A stretch of 64,000 nt of DNA, from positions 186,001 to 250,000 of the forward strand of contig JAWWOW010000012.1 in NCBI GenBank assembly GCA_033851265.1, written 5' to 3'. Position 1 is the stretch's first letter, and the number at the start of each line of letters is the position of its first letter. Source of the stretch: JAWWOW01 sp033851265. GTDB lineage: Bacteria > Actinomycetota > Actinomycetes > JAWWOW01. Under the pieces are notes generated by a model, which did no database searches, was not told the DNA's origin, and was given only the letters and a program-made list of their open reading frames with translations. The position numbers and the translations under genes are program-made. This document shows positions 9,767-18,437 of the stretch, one piece after another.

Positions 9767-10432
9767 ATGGCAACGCCGACGATTGCTGCGGTTCTCTTCG
9801 ACCTTGACGGCTTGCTTGTCGACTCTGAGCCGGTTTGGTACGCCGTTGAGTGCGAGGTGGTCGAGCGCTTCGGCGGGGTGTGGAGCAAGGAACATCAAGC
9901 CGCCATCACCGGCGGGCTGATCGACAACGGCAGTGAATACATCATCAAGCTGACCGGGGCGGCCGTCAGCATTGCCGAGATGTCAACCGACTTGCTCGGT
10001 CGCATGGTCGCGGCGTTCGCCCCGGGAGTTCCGCTCATGCCCGGTGCGCACGAGCTCATCCAGGTGCTCACGGAGTCCGGCATCCCGATCGGCGTTGTCT
10101 CGTCGTCGTACCGCGTGCTGGTCGACGCGGCACTCGCGCAGTTTCCCAATGGGACCTTCGCCGTGACCGTGAGCGGCGACGAGGTGACCAACGGCAAGCC
10201 GGACGCAGAGCCGTACGCCGTGGCGTGTGCTCACCTGGGTGTCGACCCAGATCGCTGTGTGGTGCTCGAGGACTCGCCGATGGGGGTGGCCTCGGCAGAA
10301 GCGGCGGGCTGTCGCGTCATCGCCGTTCCAGACCATGCCGTGATCGAGGAGACGCCGCGGCGGCGCGTTGTCGGCAGCCTCGAAGAAGTCGACCTCGCGA
10401 TGATGCGTGACCTCGTTGCCGCGAACAGCTGA
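9767..10432 (+). CDS. HAD-superfamily hydrolase, phosphoglycolate phosphatase/beta-PGM-like
   Basis: A 221-residue HAD hydrolase. Motif I is FDLDGLLVDSEP with the nucleophile and general-acid aspartates. Motif II is GVVSSSYR. Motif III/IV is GKPDAEPY followed by VVLEDSPMGVASAEAAG. The cap lies between motifs I and II (subclass I), as in beta-phosphoglucomutase, sugar phosphatases and phosphoglycolate phosphatase. Substrate specificity cannot be told. It follows metH by 86 bp on the same strand and could be co-transcribed with it. The ribosome-binding site is weak. Confidence 0.85.
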   Translation: MATPTIAAVLFDLDGLLVDSEPVWYAVECEVVERFGGVWSKEHQAAITGGLIDNGSEYIIKLTGAAVSIAEMSTDLLGRMVAAFAPGVPLMPGAHELIQVLTESGIPIGVVSSSYRVLVDAALAQFPNGTFAVTVSGDEVTNGKPDAEPYAVACAHLGVDPDRCVVLEDSPMGVASAEAAGCRVIAVPDHAVIEETPRRRVVGSLEEVDLAMMRDLVAANS

Positions 10433-10433
10433 T

Positions 10434-11000
10434 TCAGGCGGCGGCGCGACCACGGAATGTGAAAACAGCCGGATGCGTCCAGACATCGACCTCGGTGAAC
10501 CCCGCCGCCTCGAGTCGCTGTGGCAGGGCGGCGGCGTCGACGAGAGTCATGTCATCACCGATGTGAGCGAGCCGGAACAACAAACTCGAGACACTGTCTG
10601 AGCCGGTGAAGGTCCCACCCGGCCGCAGCACTCGTCGCACCTCTGCGAACAACGCGTCTTGCAGCGAGCTGGCGGGGATGTGATGCAGCATCGTCGTACA
10701 CACCACGATGTCGATGCTGCCGTCCGCAAACGGCAGTGCCGTCCCATCTCCTTGGACAACGCGCACGCGGCTCGGGGCAAATCGATGTCGCAATCTCTGG
10801 GCAAGGGCGGGGTCGAGCTCGACAACCGTTACCGGTGTGCCCCCGGCCGCGAGTTGCTCTGTCGCGATACCGAGGCCCGGGCCGATCTCCAGGACGTTGC
10901 CGGACAGCGCAACGCCCTTCAGAACCCGGGGCAGGATGCCGTCTTGCAGGTGCTTGCGCCATTGCGACGAGCCGCAGTACCACTTGTGCAGCCGGTTCAC
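10434..11000 (-). CDS. class I SAM-dependent methyltransferase (UbiE/methyltransf_11 type)
   Basis: A 188-residue methyltransferase with a clear motif I (VLEIGPGLGIATE), acidic loop (VVELDPALAQRL), motif II region (GDGTALPFADGSIDIVVC) and motif III (VLRPGGTF). The start is taken as GTG 11000, two bases past the stop of the DUF4012 gene; the longer frame would run back into that gene. It is the last member of a four-gene minus-strand operon with an ABC transporter. Small-molecule, lipid or quinone substrates are typical for this subfamily; none is indicated specifically here. Confidence 0.82.
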   Translation of the reverse strand: MNRLHKWYCGSSQWRKHLQDGILPRVLKGVALSGNVLEIGPGLGIATEQLAAGGTPVTVVELDPALAQRLRHRFAPSRVRVVQGDGTALPFADGSIDIVVCTTMLHHIPASSLQDALFAEVRRVLRPGGTFTGSDSVSSLLFRLAHIGDDMTLVDAAALPQRLEAAGFTEVDVWTHPAVFTFRGRAAA

Positions 11001-11002
11001 CG

Positions 11003-12973
11003 CTAACCGCCTAGCGGCTTGGTCCAGAAGTCGGAGATTGCATGCCGGATCGATTCCCACCCGGTGCGTTTGTGCGGGCGCACGGCAACTTTTTGGACGG
11101 TTTCCCACTTGCCGTTGTAGATGACCTTCCCGTCCTTGGCGTCGAGACCTTCGAGTGAGTCAAGCGAGCCGTCTGGGCGTGACACCAGCAACGAAAGATC
11201 GGCCGGTTTCGCGAGCGGCTGCGGCACTAGGTCCAGCCGGTAGACCCCGTCCTGCATTGGCACGACATAGGTCAGTGTCCAACTGGCGGACTGGCCGCGT
11301 TCAAGGTCGACGGTGAAGGACAGCCGCTGGTAGCCGTGCTCCTTGTCGATGGAAAGCCCCTGGTCTCGCCCGTCGCGTGTCAGCGATTCGAGCGCGGCGT
11401 TGGACGCAGTGCTGAACGCGACCAGCTCGTGCAGTCGCCCGGGGTGCGTCGGCCCGGCGACGTAGTCGCGCAAGCCGGTGGGAGCGTCGTTGTGCAACGT
11501 GACGGTCTGGACGACGTGAGCGACGTCTGTACGAACGGTCACCTTCACGTCAACTTCGCGCCGTGCGTAGTAGTCGAGCTTGTTGCCATTGCCGCTGCGC
11601 CCCGGCTTTCGGAACGAGTCACCCAGGTTAGAGATCGTCAGCATCGCGAGGTCGCGGCCGGCCGCTGAGACTGACCCACCAACGCCGGCCGACACCAATG
11701 CCGCCTGCTCGGTCGGCCGGGCGGACCACAACGTGATGTGGCGACCCGCCGCCTGATGGGCCAGCGTGCGCACCAGCTTCAGCGACGCATGCGCGCTCGT
11801 CAGCCGATGCACGGACTGGGTGGCAGCGTCCTCGAGCCGATGGCGGCGGGCGTTCTGCTCGGCAAGAGAGTTGCCCGCGCTGCCATAGGCGTCCACCAGA
11901 AGTGCCTTGGTCAGCTCGTTCTTGTTCAGACGCTGGCCCGTGTCGAGCGTGACAGGACCGGTGACGCCGATGATCTCCGCCATGGCGGGCACATCGAGGA
12001 GTACGACGACATCAGGGTGGAAGTTCGTTGTCAGCGCAGCGATCTCTGAAAGCACTTGCGATGACGTCGGCGCGTCTGGGTCCAGGTTGACGTTCTTCCA
12101 CAACGAGGAGTTGGCGAGGTAGGGGCCGTAGTGAGCGGTGTAGTCCGGCGGCGCCGGGACCTTGATGGCCTTACCCGGCGACGAGGAGAACTCCTCGACG
12201 TCGCGGAAGTGCCCGAGGTCGAGGTGTCCGCCGGTTGACTTGCCGATGGCGAATGTCGAGATCAGTCCACCCGTGCCCCGGAGCTCGGCGTTGTTCTCCA
12301 GGGCCACTAGCACCTTGCGGTCACCCGATCCGCCGAGCACACCGTTCAATGCACCAGCGAGATCAGCGCCGCGCGTGAGGTCGGCGTCCAGTCCGAGCAA
12401 GGCGTCCTGCGCGCGCTTGACCCCGTGGCCGACGAAACCGGGGGTGAGTTGCGTGTTGAGCTTTGCCAAGCGACTCAGCGGGTCACGCAGTCGCTCGGCG
12501 TGACGCTGGAGGTCCTGTTGCGTGGCGGTCAGCTGGTGCAGGTCGATACGTCCCGCAGACCCGAGGTTGTCGGTGTCCCGAGCGGCGGCGAGACCGGCGC
12601 TCACCGCTTCGGTGGCAGCATCGGCGACGGTCCGCTCCGCAGTGATCGATCGCCCCGCCAATGGAATGGAACCGACGATGCGCGGGCCGACCTGATGCAG
12701 CCATCCGCGCGCGCCCTGGACGCGGGAGAGGTCTTTCGCGAGTCGTTGCTCGACACCTTGGCGGTCGATGGCACTGCTGCTGCGCAGTGACTCCAGGTCG
12801 GCGCGTGCTGCGTTGAGTCCGTCGCGCGCGGCAAGGGCGGCGATGGCAGTCCACGCGAAAAGGATCACGATGAGCGCGAGAAGGCCCAGCACTGCCCAAC
12901 GAACGTAGTGGCGACGACGCTGGCCGTCGTCCGCTTGTTGTCCCACCCCAACCACAGGGGGCAGCCTATTCAC
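11003..12973 (-). CDS. DUF4012 domain membrane-anchored protein
   Basis: A 656-residue protein. One N-terminal transmembrane segment (about residues 26-48, WAVLGLLALIVILFAWTAIA) is followed by a long extracytoplasmic region with a coiled stretch (about 50-200). The DUF4012 core includes the hallmark ALENNAELRGTGGLISTFA near residue 230. DUF4012 proteins occur near cell-envelope and exopolysaccharide genes in actinobacteria; the biochemical role is unknown. The GTG start is one base after the stop of the FtsX-like permease, so the two are very probably co-translated. This places the protein as an accessory of that ABC system. Confidence 0.8.
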   Translation of the reverse strand: MNRLPPVVGVGQQADDGQRRRHYVRWAVLGLLALIVILFAWTAIAALAARDGLNAARADLESLRSSSAIDRQGVEQRLAKDLSRVQGARGWLHQVGPRIVGSIPLAGRSITAERTVADAATEAVSAGLAAARDTDNLGSAGRIDLHQLTATQQDLQRHAERLRDPLSRLAKLNTQLTPGFVGHGVKRAQDALLGLDADLTRGADLAGALNGVLGGSGDRKVLVALENNAELRGTGGLISTFAIGKSTGGHLDLGHFRDVEEFSSSPGKAIKVPAPPDYTAHYGPYLANSSLWKNVNLDPDAPTSSQVLSEIAALTTNFHPDVVVLLDVPAMAEIIGVTGPVTLDTGQRLNKNELTKALLVDAYGSAGNSLAEQNARRHRLEDAATQSVHRLTSAHASLKLVRTLAHQAAGRHITLWSARPTEQAALVSAGVGGSVSAAGRDLAMLTISNLGDSFRKPGRSGNGNKLDYYARREVDVKVTVRTDVAHVVQTVTLHNDAPTGLRDYVAGPTHPGRLHELVAFSTASNAALESLTRDGRDQGLSIDKEHGYQRLSFTVDLERGQSASWTLTYVVPMQDGVYRLDLVPQPLAKPADLSLLVSRPDGSLDSLEGLDAKDGKVIYNGKWETVQKVAVRPHKRTGWESIRHAISDFWTKPLGG

Positions 12974-12974
12974 A

Positions 12975-15479
12975 TCATTCCGTGGCGATCGCGTCCAACA
13001 CGTTCAACCGCGACGCGCGGCGGGCCGGCAAGATCGCCGCGAGGATGCCGGCCAACGCCGCAACCACGACGAAGACGATCATGCGGACCCACGGGAAGGT
13101 CAGTGAGTCGACACCCTGGTCCGCTAGTGCCTTCGTGATCGCCACGCCGAGCGCCGTACCCACCACGAGACCGAGGACGGCGCCGAACAGCGCGACCACG
13201 ATCGCCTCCGTGCGAATCATGCTCCGGGTTTGTCGCCGGGAGAGTCCCACAGCGCGCAGGAGGCCCAGCTCACGCGTGCGTTCGATGACCGACAGGGCGA
13301 GCGTGTTGATGATGCCAATGACGGCGATCAGCACGGAAAGAATCAGCAACGCAGTGATGAACGCAAGAAGTCCATTGATGCTGTCAACCGTCTGCCCGAT
13401 GAACTCCTTGCGATTCTTGACCTCGTCGTTCGGGTAGTCCTTGACGACGTCGGTCAGGGCCGCCCTGGCCGCATCGGGGGACACCCCCGGGGCGGTCTTC
13501 ACCAAGAGGACGCCGTCGAGGCGCTGCAGGAAGTTCGTCCGCTCGCCCTCGTCGACGAGATAAGGGCCGGCAAGGCCGTTGTCCTTGTAGGTGCCTGCCA
13601 ACGTCAGTTGATGCGGTGAGCCGCGCTCGTAGACGACCGTGAGCTGTTGCCCGACCTTCCAGCTGTGGCTCTTGGCCGTGGACTTGTCGACGAGCAGCTG
13701 TCCAGGGCCGAGCCGCAAGTCGCCACTCACCCTCGCCAGGGCGACAGTGACACCGATGGCTCGATTCGGCAGGGCGGTGAGGAACGTCTTGTTGCCCCCG
13801 ACCTTGGCCGGACCGAAAGCGAGCCGGTCCACTTGCGCGAATTCGCTCTTCTTCTCGAGCGCGTTGCCTACGGCTGGTGGTACACCGCCGTCGAAGCTCT
13901 TGCTCTGAACGACGAAGTCCGCCGCAAATGCACGGTCAATGACGTGGCCGATGCTCGTCTTCAGGGAGGCGCCGAGCACGCTGACAGCCGACACCAGTGC
14001 CAGCCCGATCATCAGCGCGCCGGCGGTCGTCGACGTACGCCGCGGGTTGCGCATGGCGTTGCGACGTCCGAGTCGCCCGGGGACCTTGCGCTGGAACGGC
14101 CAGCTCAATAGCCGCACGACGGGGCGGGCCAACAGCGGCGACAGACCGGCCACGCCGAGGAATACGAAGATCGCGCCCACCCCGAGCAACGGGAAGTTCC
14201 CTTGCAACCCTGGTACCAGCGCGAGCACACCGAGCACGAGGAGCAGGGAGCCGGTGATCGTCGAACGGCGGAGTGATGGGTCGGGAAGGGCTGCGTCGCG
14301 AAGCGCGGCCATCGGCGGGATGCGCGCCGCCCGCCGAGCCGGCACGAGGGCAGCGACGGCGGTGACGAGGACGCCCACGGCGTACGACGTAATGATCGTG
14401 CGCGGCGCGATGACCAGGGACCCGTTCGGTAAGCCGCCACCGCCGAAGGCGTCGAGGAGTGCGCGAAGGCCGATGGCGAGGAGCACACCCACACCGAGGC
14501 CGATGGTCGAGGCGATGAAGCCGATCACGACCGCCTCGACCAAGACCGCGTTCACGACCTGTCGTCTGCTGGCACCGATCGCACGCATCAACGCAAGTTC
14601 GCGGACGCGCTGGGCAACGAGCATGGAGAACGTGTTGAAGATGATGAACGCGCCGACGAAGAGGGAGATCCCAGCGAAGATGAGCAGGAAGGTCAGAAAG
14701 AAGGTCAGGCCTTGTTTGATCTCGTCCGCTTGGTCCGAGGCCTGCTGTTTGCCAGTGACGGCTTCGACGCCCTTCGGCAAGACTGTTGCGACGCGGCTGC
14801 GCAGCTCGGTGTCACTGACACCCGAGGCGCCACCGATGAATATCTGGTCGACTTCACCTGGCCGCCCCAGCACAGCTTGCGCGGTGGTGGGGTCGAACGC
14901 GACGAGGCTCGCGCCACCGGTGTTCTCGTTGTCACCGCTGGTGAAGATTCCCACGATCGTGTACGTCTTGCGTGGGTGCAGTGAAAGAACGGGCACCCGA
15001 TCACCCACAACGTAGTGCAGCTTCTTAGCGGTGAACTGATCGATCACGATCTCGTCCGGACCAGCGGGCGGCCGACCTTGACGGATCTGCTCGCCGGCAA
15101 TCCGGGTGTCGCTGTCGAAGCTGAAACCGATAGCTGGGGGACCGTTGTGGTACGGGTACGTCTTGCCCTTCTTGTCGACAAGCTGGGCGTAGCCGGTGAC
15201 GCCGCCGAACGCTGCCTCGACACCCGGCACCGCCTTGACAGCGGTCACCAATGAAGCAGGCACGGTGGACCTCTGGTCGCTGACATCCGTCTTTTCGCCC
15301 CGCACGACGACGGCGGTCTTTTCGAGGCCCTTGGAGAAGATGTCGTCGAAAACTTTGCCGATTGTGTCCGTCAGCACGAACGATCCCGCCACGGTTGCAA
15401 CGCCGAGGATGATCGCGATGCCGGAGAGAACGAGTCGCAGCTTGCGGGCGAGCAGGCTGCGGAGTGTTGCATGCAGCAC
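12975..15479 (-). CDS. ABC transporter permease, FtsX/MacB-like (duplicated)
   Basis: An 834-residue integral membrane permease. The N-terminal helix (about residues 15-37) is followed by a MacB-type periplasmic domain. A three-helix FtsX bundle comes next (about 255-380), and the same domain-plus-bundle arrangement repeats to the end. The total of about eight to ten helices is typical of actinobacterial two-repeat FtsX permeases. Such proteins use ATP-driven mechanical coupling to move lipoproteins, lipids or peptides, or to activate envelope enzymes. The start is GTG 15479, sharing one base with the stop of the ATPase gene. The operon context with DUF4012 suggests an envelope role. Confidence 0.88.
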   Translation of the reverse strand: MLHATLRSLLARKLRLVLSGIAIILGVATVAGSFVLTDTIGKVFDDIFSKGLEKTAVVVRGEKTDVSDQRSTVPASLVTAVKAVPGVEAAFGGVTGYAQLVDKKGKTYPYHNGPPAIGFSFDSDTRIAGEQIRQGRPPAGPDEIVIDQFTAKKLHYVVGDRVPVLSLHPRKTYTIVGIFTSGDNENTGGASLVAFDPTTAQAVLGRPGEVDQIFIGGASGVSDTELRSRVATVLPKGVEAVTGKQQASDQADEIKQGLTFFLTFLLIFAGISLFVGAFIIFNTFSMLVAQRVRELALMRAIGASRRQVVNAVLVEAVVIGFIASTIGLGVGVLLAIGLRALLDAFGGGGLPNGSLVIAPRTIITSYAVGVLVTAVAALVPARRAARIPPMAALRDAALPDPSLRRSTITGSLLLVLGVLALVPGLQGNFPLLGVGAIFVFLGVAGLSPLLARPVVRLLSWPFQRKVPGRLGRRNAMRNPRRTSTTAGALMIGLALVSAVSVLGASLKTSIGHVIDRAFAADFVVQSKSFDGGVPPAVGNALEKKSEFAQVDRLAFGPAKVGGNKTFLTALPNRAIGVTVALARVSGDLRLGPGQLLVDKSTAKSHSWKVGQQLTVVYERGSPHQLTLAGTYKDNGLAGPYLVDEGERTNFLQRLDGVLLVKTAPGVSPDAARAALTDVVKDYPNDEVKNRKEFIGQTVDSINGLLAFITALLILSVLIAVIGIINTLALSVIERTRELGLLRAVGLSRRQTRSMIRTEAIVVALFGAVLGLVVGTALGVAITKALADQGVDSLTFPWVRMIVFVVVAALAGILAAILPARRASRLNVLDAIATE

Positions 15480-16261
15480 TACGAAGCCTCGCCATCGCCG
15501 AGTGCCGGTGCGTCAAGGTTCTTCATCCGGTCGAGCACGGTCTCGGCTGTCGGTGCGGTCATCTCGTCGACGACGCGACCGTCGGAGAGGAACACCACGC
15601 GATCGGAGTACGCCGCCGCGGCGGAATCGTGCGTGACCATCACGATGGTCTGCCCGAATTCATCCACCGAGCGGCGAAGGAAGCCGAGGACGACAGCGCT
15701 GGACCGAGAGTCCAGGTTCCCGGTGGGTTCGTCGGCGAAGATCACATCCGGGCGTGAAAGGAGCGCGCGGGCACAGGCGACACGCTGCTGCTCCCCACCC
15801 GACAGCTCCGACGGACGGTGTCCTAGTCGGCGGCCGAGCCCAACGGCGTCGACCACGAGGTCGAACCACACCTGGTCATAGTCGCGCCGCGCGATGTCGA
15901 GGGGGAGGGTGATGTTCTCTTTCGCCGTCAGCGTCGGCAGCAGGTTGAACTGTTGGAACACGAAGCCGACTGCGTCGCGGCGTAGCCGCGTCAGCGCCTT
16001 CTCCTCGAGCTTGGTGATGTCGGTGTCACCGAGGATCACCTGGCCGCTGGTCACGGAGTCGAGGCCGGCGAGGCAGTGCATCAGCGTCGACTTGCCGGAC
16101 CCGGATGGGCCCATGACGGCGGTGAACACACTGCGAGGGACGTCGACGCTGACGCCGGCGAGGGCGGTCACTTCGGTCTCTCCCTGGCCGTAGACCTTGA
16201 CCAGATCGATGGCCCGAGCGGCGTTCGGATTGGCGGCGGGGAGCGCTGCGGCTGTTGTCAC
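15479..16261 (-). CDS. ABC transporter ATP-binding protein (LolD/MacB type)
   Basis: A 260-residue nucleotide-binding subunit. It has Walker A GPSGSGKST, a Q-loop region FVFQQFNLLP, the signature LSGGEQQRVACARAL, Walker B VIFADEPTGNLD and the switch histidine in VMVTHDSAAA. The FQQFNLLPTLTA segment and the short length place it in the LolD/MacB/FtsE-like class that pairs with FtsX-fold permeases. The permease gene follows with a one-base overlap. It is the first gene of the minus-strand operon, which also includes DUF4012 and a methyltransferase. Confidence 0.92.
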   Translation of the reverse strand: MTTAAALPAANPNAARAIDLVKVYGQGETEVTALAGVSVDVPRSVFTAVMGPSGSGKSTLMHCLAGLDSVTSGQVILGDTDITKLEEKALTRLRRDAVGFVFQQFNLLPTLTAKENITLPLDIARRDYDQVWFDLVVDAVGLGRRLGHRPSELSGGEQQRVACARALLSRPDVIFADEPTGNLDSRSSAVVLGFLRRSVDEFGQTIVMVTHDSAAAAYSDRVVFLSDGRVVDEMTAPTAETVLDRMKNLDAPALGDGEAS

Positions 16262-16325
16262 GCCCGCGAGGGTAGTTGGCGGATGTTAAGAACGCGGTCC
16301 GTTTTCTCGACCGGCGCGGCAGGCC

Positions 16326-17201
16326 TCAGCCGGCAGGAGCGGGTTCAATGCCCGGGTATGGCGGAGTTACGCCACCCTTGGCCGGGCAGAGCTCATGGAA
16401 CGCGCACCACTCGCACAACCGGCCAGGGCTCGGCCGGAAATCGCCGCTGCGCTCGGCCTGCGTGATCGCCGTCCACAACGCCTCGAGCTTGCGCTCGGTT
16501 GCTCGCAAGTCCGCCTCGTCGGGCGCGTAGCGGAGCACCTCACGGTTGCCCAGGTAGATCAGTTGCAGGATGCGTGGAATCACGCCGCGGGTCCGCCACA
16601 GCACCAGTGCGTAGAACTTCATCTGGAACAACGCCCGCGCCTCGAACGCCTCGGCAGGGGAGCGACCGGTCTTGTAGTCGACCACCCGCATCGCACCTGT
16701 GCCCGAGGCAACGTCAAGACGATCGACGATGCCGCGCAGCCGCAGCCCCGACGGCAGCTCACACTCGACGATGAGCTCGCGCTCGGCGGGTCGTAGCCGG
16801 GTCGGGTCTTCGAGGTCGAAGTACGTCGCGAGCAGACTCTCCGCGCTCGTCAACCACGTGCCGACGGCGGCCCCGTCGGTGTCATCGGCGAACAGGCTCG
16901 CCAGCTCGGGCTCCTCCTCGAGGAGCCGCTCCCACTCCGGGCGCAACAGCGCCGCCGCGGCGGGCAACGTGCGTTCCTCCGGCTCGAGGTCGAAGAGCCG
17001 CTCGAGGACCGCGTGCACGACGGTGCCCCGGGTGGCCGCCGAATCCGGTGGCTGCGGCAACTTGTCGATCGTGCGGAACCGGTAGAGCAGCGGGCAGTGC
17101 ATGAAGTCGGCCGCGCGCGACGGCGACAGCGCTCGGGGACGCTGCTCCGGGGGCGGCTCGGAGATCTCCGGCGCCAGGGCCTCGATCGGTACGGCGGTCA
17201 T
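16326..17201 (-). CDS. RecB-family exonuclease with Fe-S-type cysteines (Rv2119-like)
   Basis: A 291-residue PD-(D/E)XK nuclease of the Cas4/RecB family. The nuclease core includes MRVVDYKTGRSP, with the catalytic D and K. The C-terminal GRLCEWCAFHELCP cluster, together with a Cys near the N-terminus (DFMHCPLLYRFR), matches the four-cysteine iron-sulfur staple seen in AddB and Cas4. The start ATG 17201 is chosen because further upstream the frame is purely antisense to the dioxygenase gene. It is a conserved actinobacterial neighbour of trmI and mpa. It probably acts in DNA repair or end processing; no helicase partner is adjacent. Confidence 0.85.
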   Translation of the reverse strand: MTAVPIEALAPEISEPPPEQRPRALSPSRAADFMHCPLLYRFRTIDKLPQPPDSAATRGTVVHAVLERLFDLEPEERTLPAAAALLRPEWERLLEEEPELASLFADDTDGAAVGTWLTSAESLLATYFDLEDPTRLRPAERELIVECELPSGLRLRGIVDRLDVASGTGAMRVVDYKTGRSPAEAFEARALFQMKFYALVLWRTRGVIPRILQLIYLGNREVLRYAPDEADLRATERKLEALWTAITQAERSGDFRPSPGRLCEWCAFHELCPAKGGVTPPYPGIEPAPAG

Positions 17202-17282
17202 GTCTTGCGACTGTACGGCGACCCCCCGACGGTTCCGCGCCGAAACGCGGGTACCTGTTGATCCCCGTCGTACTCTCACCGC

Positions 17283-18428
17283 ATGACCGGCGGAGGCATG
17301 GAGAGCAAGGGCCGGGTGGCTAAGGCGACCCATGTGGGCATCCCGAGCGATCTCGTCGAGGAGGAGCACGGGCGCGAGGCCTTCGCCGGCCCGGTCAGCC
17401 ATCTCTACCGCACCCGGCCACCCACCGCCTGGGTCGAGGTCGACGGTCCGCTGCGCCCGGTCGCCTACGACCTCAACCTGCTGAACCCGCAGGATGCCGA
17501 TGATCCCGAAGGTCATCCCGTCGCGGTGCTCATCAACGACGACCTGCGCGTCAACGTCTCGCGCCGGCGTACGCCGATGCCCTATGCCACCCGCAACGCC
17601 GACGGGGATGAAGTCGTCTACGTGCACAAGGGCGCGGGAGTCCTGCAGACCGACTACGGCCCGCTCGACTACGCCGCCGAGGACTACCTCGTCATCCCCA
17701 AGGGCACTGCTCACCGCTGGGTCCCCAACGGCGACGACTCCTTCCTCTACATCATTGAGTCGATTGCTCCGGTGGCGTTGCCCGACTTCGGGCTCATGGG
17801 TAGGCACGCGGTCATCGACCCCAAGGTGCTGGTTACGCCGGAGCCGTACGCCGAGCCGCCCGCCGACTGGATCGGCGACGGGAACGACCGGTGGCGCATC
17901 ACGGTCAAGCGACAGGGCGAATGGACGACGTTCACTTACCCGTTCAACCCGTTCACCGCTGTCGGCTGGGCGGGTGACCTCGCGCCGTACCGCTTGCACG
18001 TCTCCGACATCCGTCCGGTCATCTCGCCGCGCTACCACCTGCCGCCGAGCGTGCATACAACGTTCCGATGCGGCGAATTCGACATCGCGACGTTCGTGCC
18101 GCGGCCGTTCGAGACAGACCCGGAGTCGCTGCGTGTGCCGTTCTTCCACGCCAACGTCGACAACGACGAGGTCATCTTCTACAGCCGTGGTGACTTCTTC
18201 TCACGCAAAGGCATCGGTGCGGGCTGGATCACGCATCACCCCGCCGGCGCACAGCACGGTCCGCAGCCTGGGGCTGCAGAAACAGCGGCAACCAAAGAGA
18301 TAGCCGACGAGATCGCCGTGATGATCGAGTGCCACAAGCCGCTGACCAGCACCGATGACGTCAAGGTGGCTGCGGACGCTGCCTACACGACGTCGTGGGC
18401 GCGGGGTCTTGGCCTGCTCGACACGTAA
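17283..18428 (+). CDS. homogentisate 1,2-dioxygenase-like cupin
   Basis: A 381-residue member of the homogentisate dioxygenase family, an Fe(II) cupin that opens the ring of homogentisate in tyrosine and phenylalanine breakdown. Typical segments are VYVHKGAGVLQTDYGPLDY, the cupin turn VIPKGTAHRW and a C-terminal FFHANVDNDEVIFY, followed by the HHPAGAQHGP histidines likely to bind iron. The chain is shorter than the roughly 430-445-residue classical enzyme, but such compact versions occur in actinobacteria. No maleylacetoacetate isomerase or fumarylacetoacetase gene is adjacent, so another ring-cleavage substrate is possible. A second ATG at 17298 is an alternative start. Confidence 0.75.
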   Translation: MTGGGMESKGRVAKATHVGIPSDLVEEEHGREAFAGPVSHLYRTRPPTAWVEVDGPLRPVAYDLNLLNPQDADDPEGHPVAVLINDDLRVNVSRRRTPMPYATRNADGDEVVYVHKGAGVLQTDYGPLDYAAEDYLVIPKGTAHRWVPNGDDSFLYIIESIAPVALPDFGLMGRHAVIDPKVLVTPEPYAEPPADWIGDGNDRWRITVKRQGEWTTFTYPFNPFTAVGWAGDLAPYRLHVSDIRPVISPRYHLPPSVHTTFRCGEFDIATFVPRPFETDPESLRVPFFHANVDNDEVIFYSRGDFFSRKGIGAGWITHHPAGAQHGPQPGAAETAATKEIADEIAVMIECHKPLTSTDDVKVAADAAYTTSWARGLGLLDT

Positions 18429-18437
18429 CATCGGATC

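Noticed and set aside
17202..18149. Upstream extension of the RecB-like nuclease frame
   Set aside because: This part is antisense to the homogentisate dioxygenase-like gene and does not resemble nuclease sequence.
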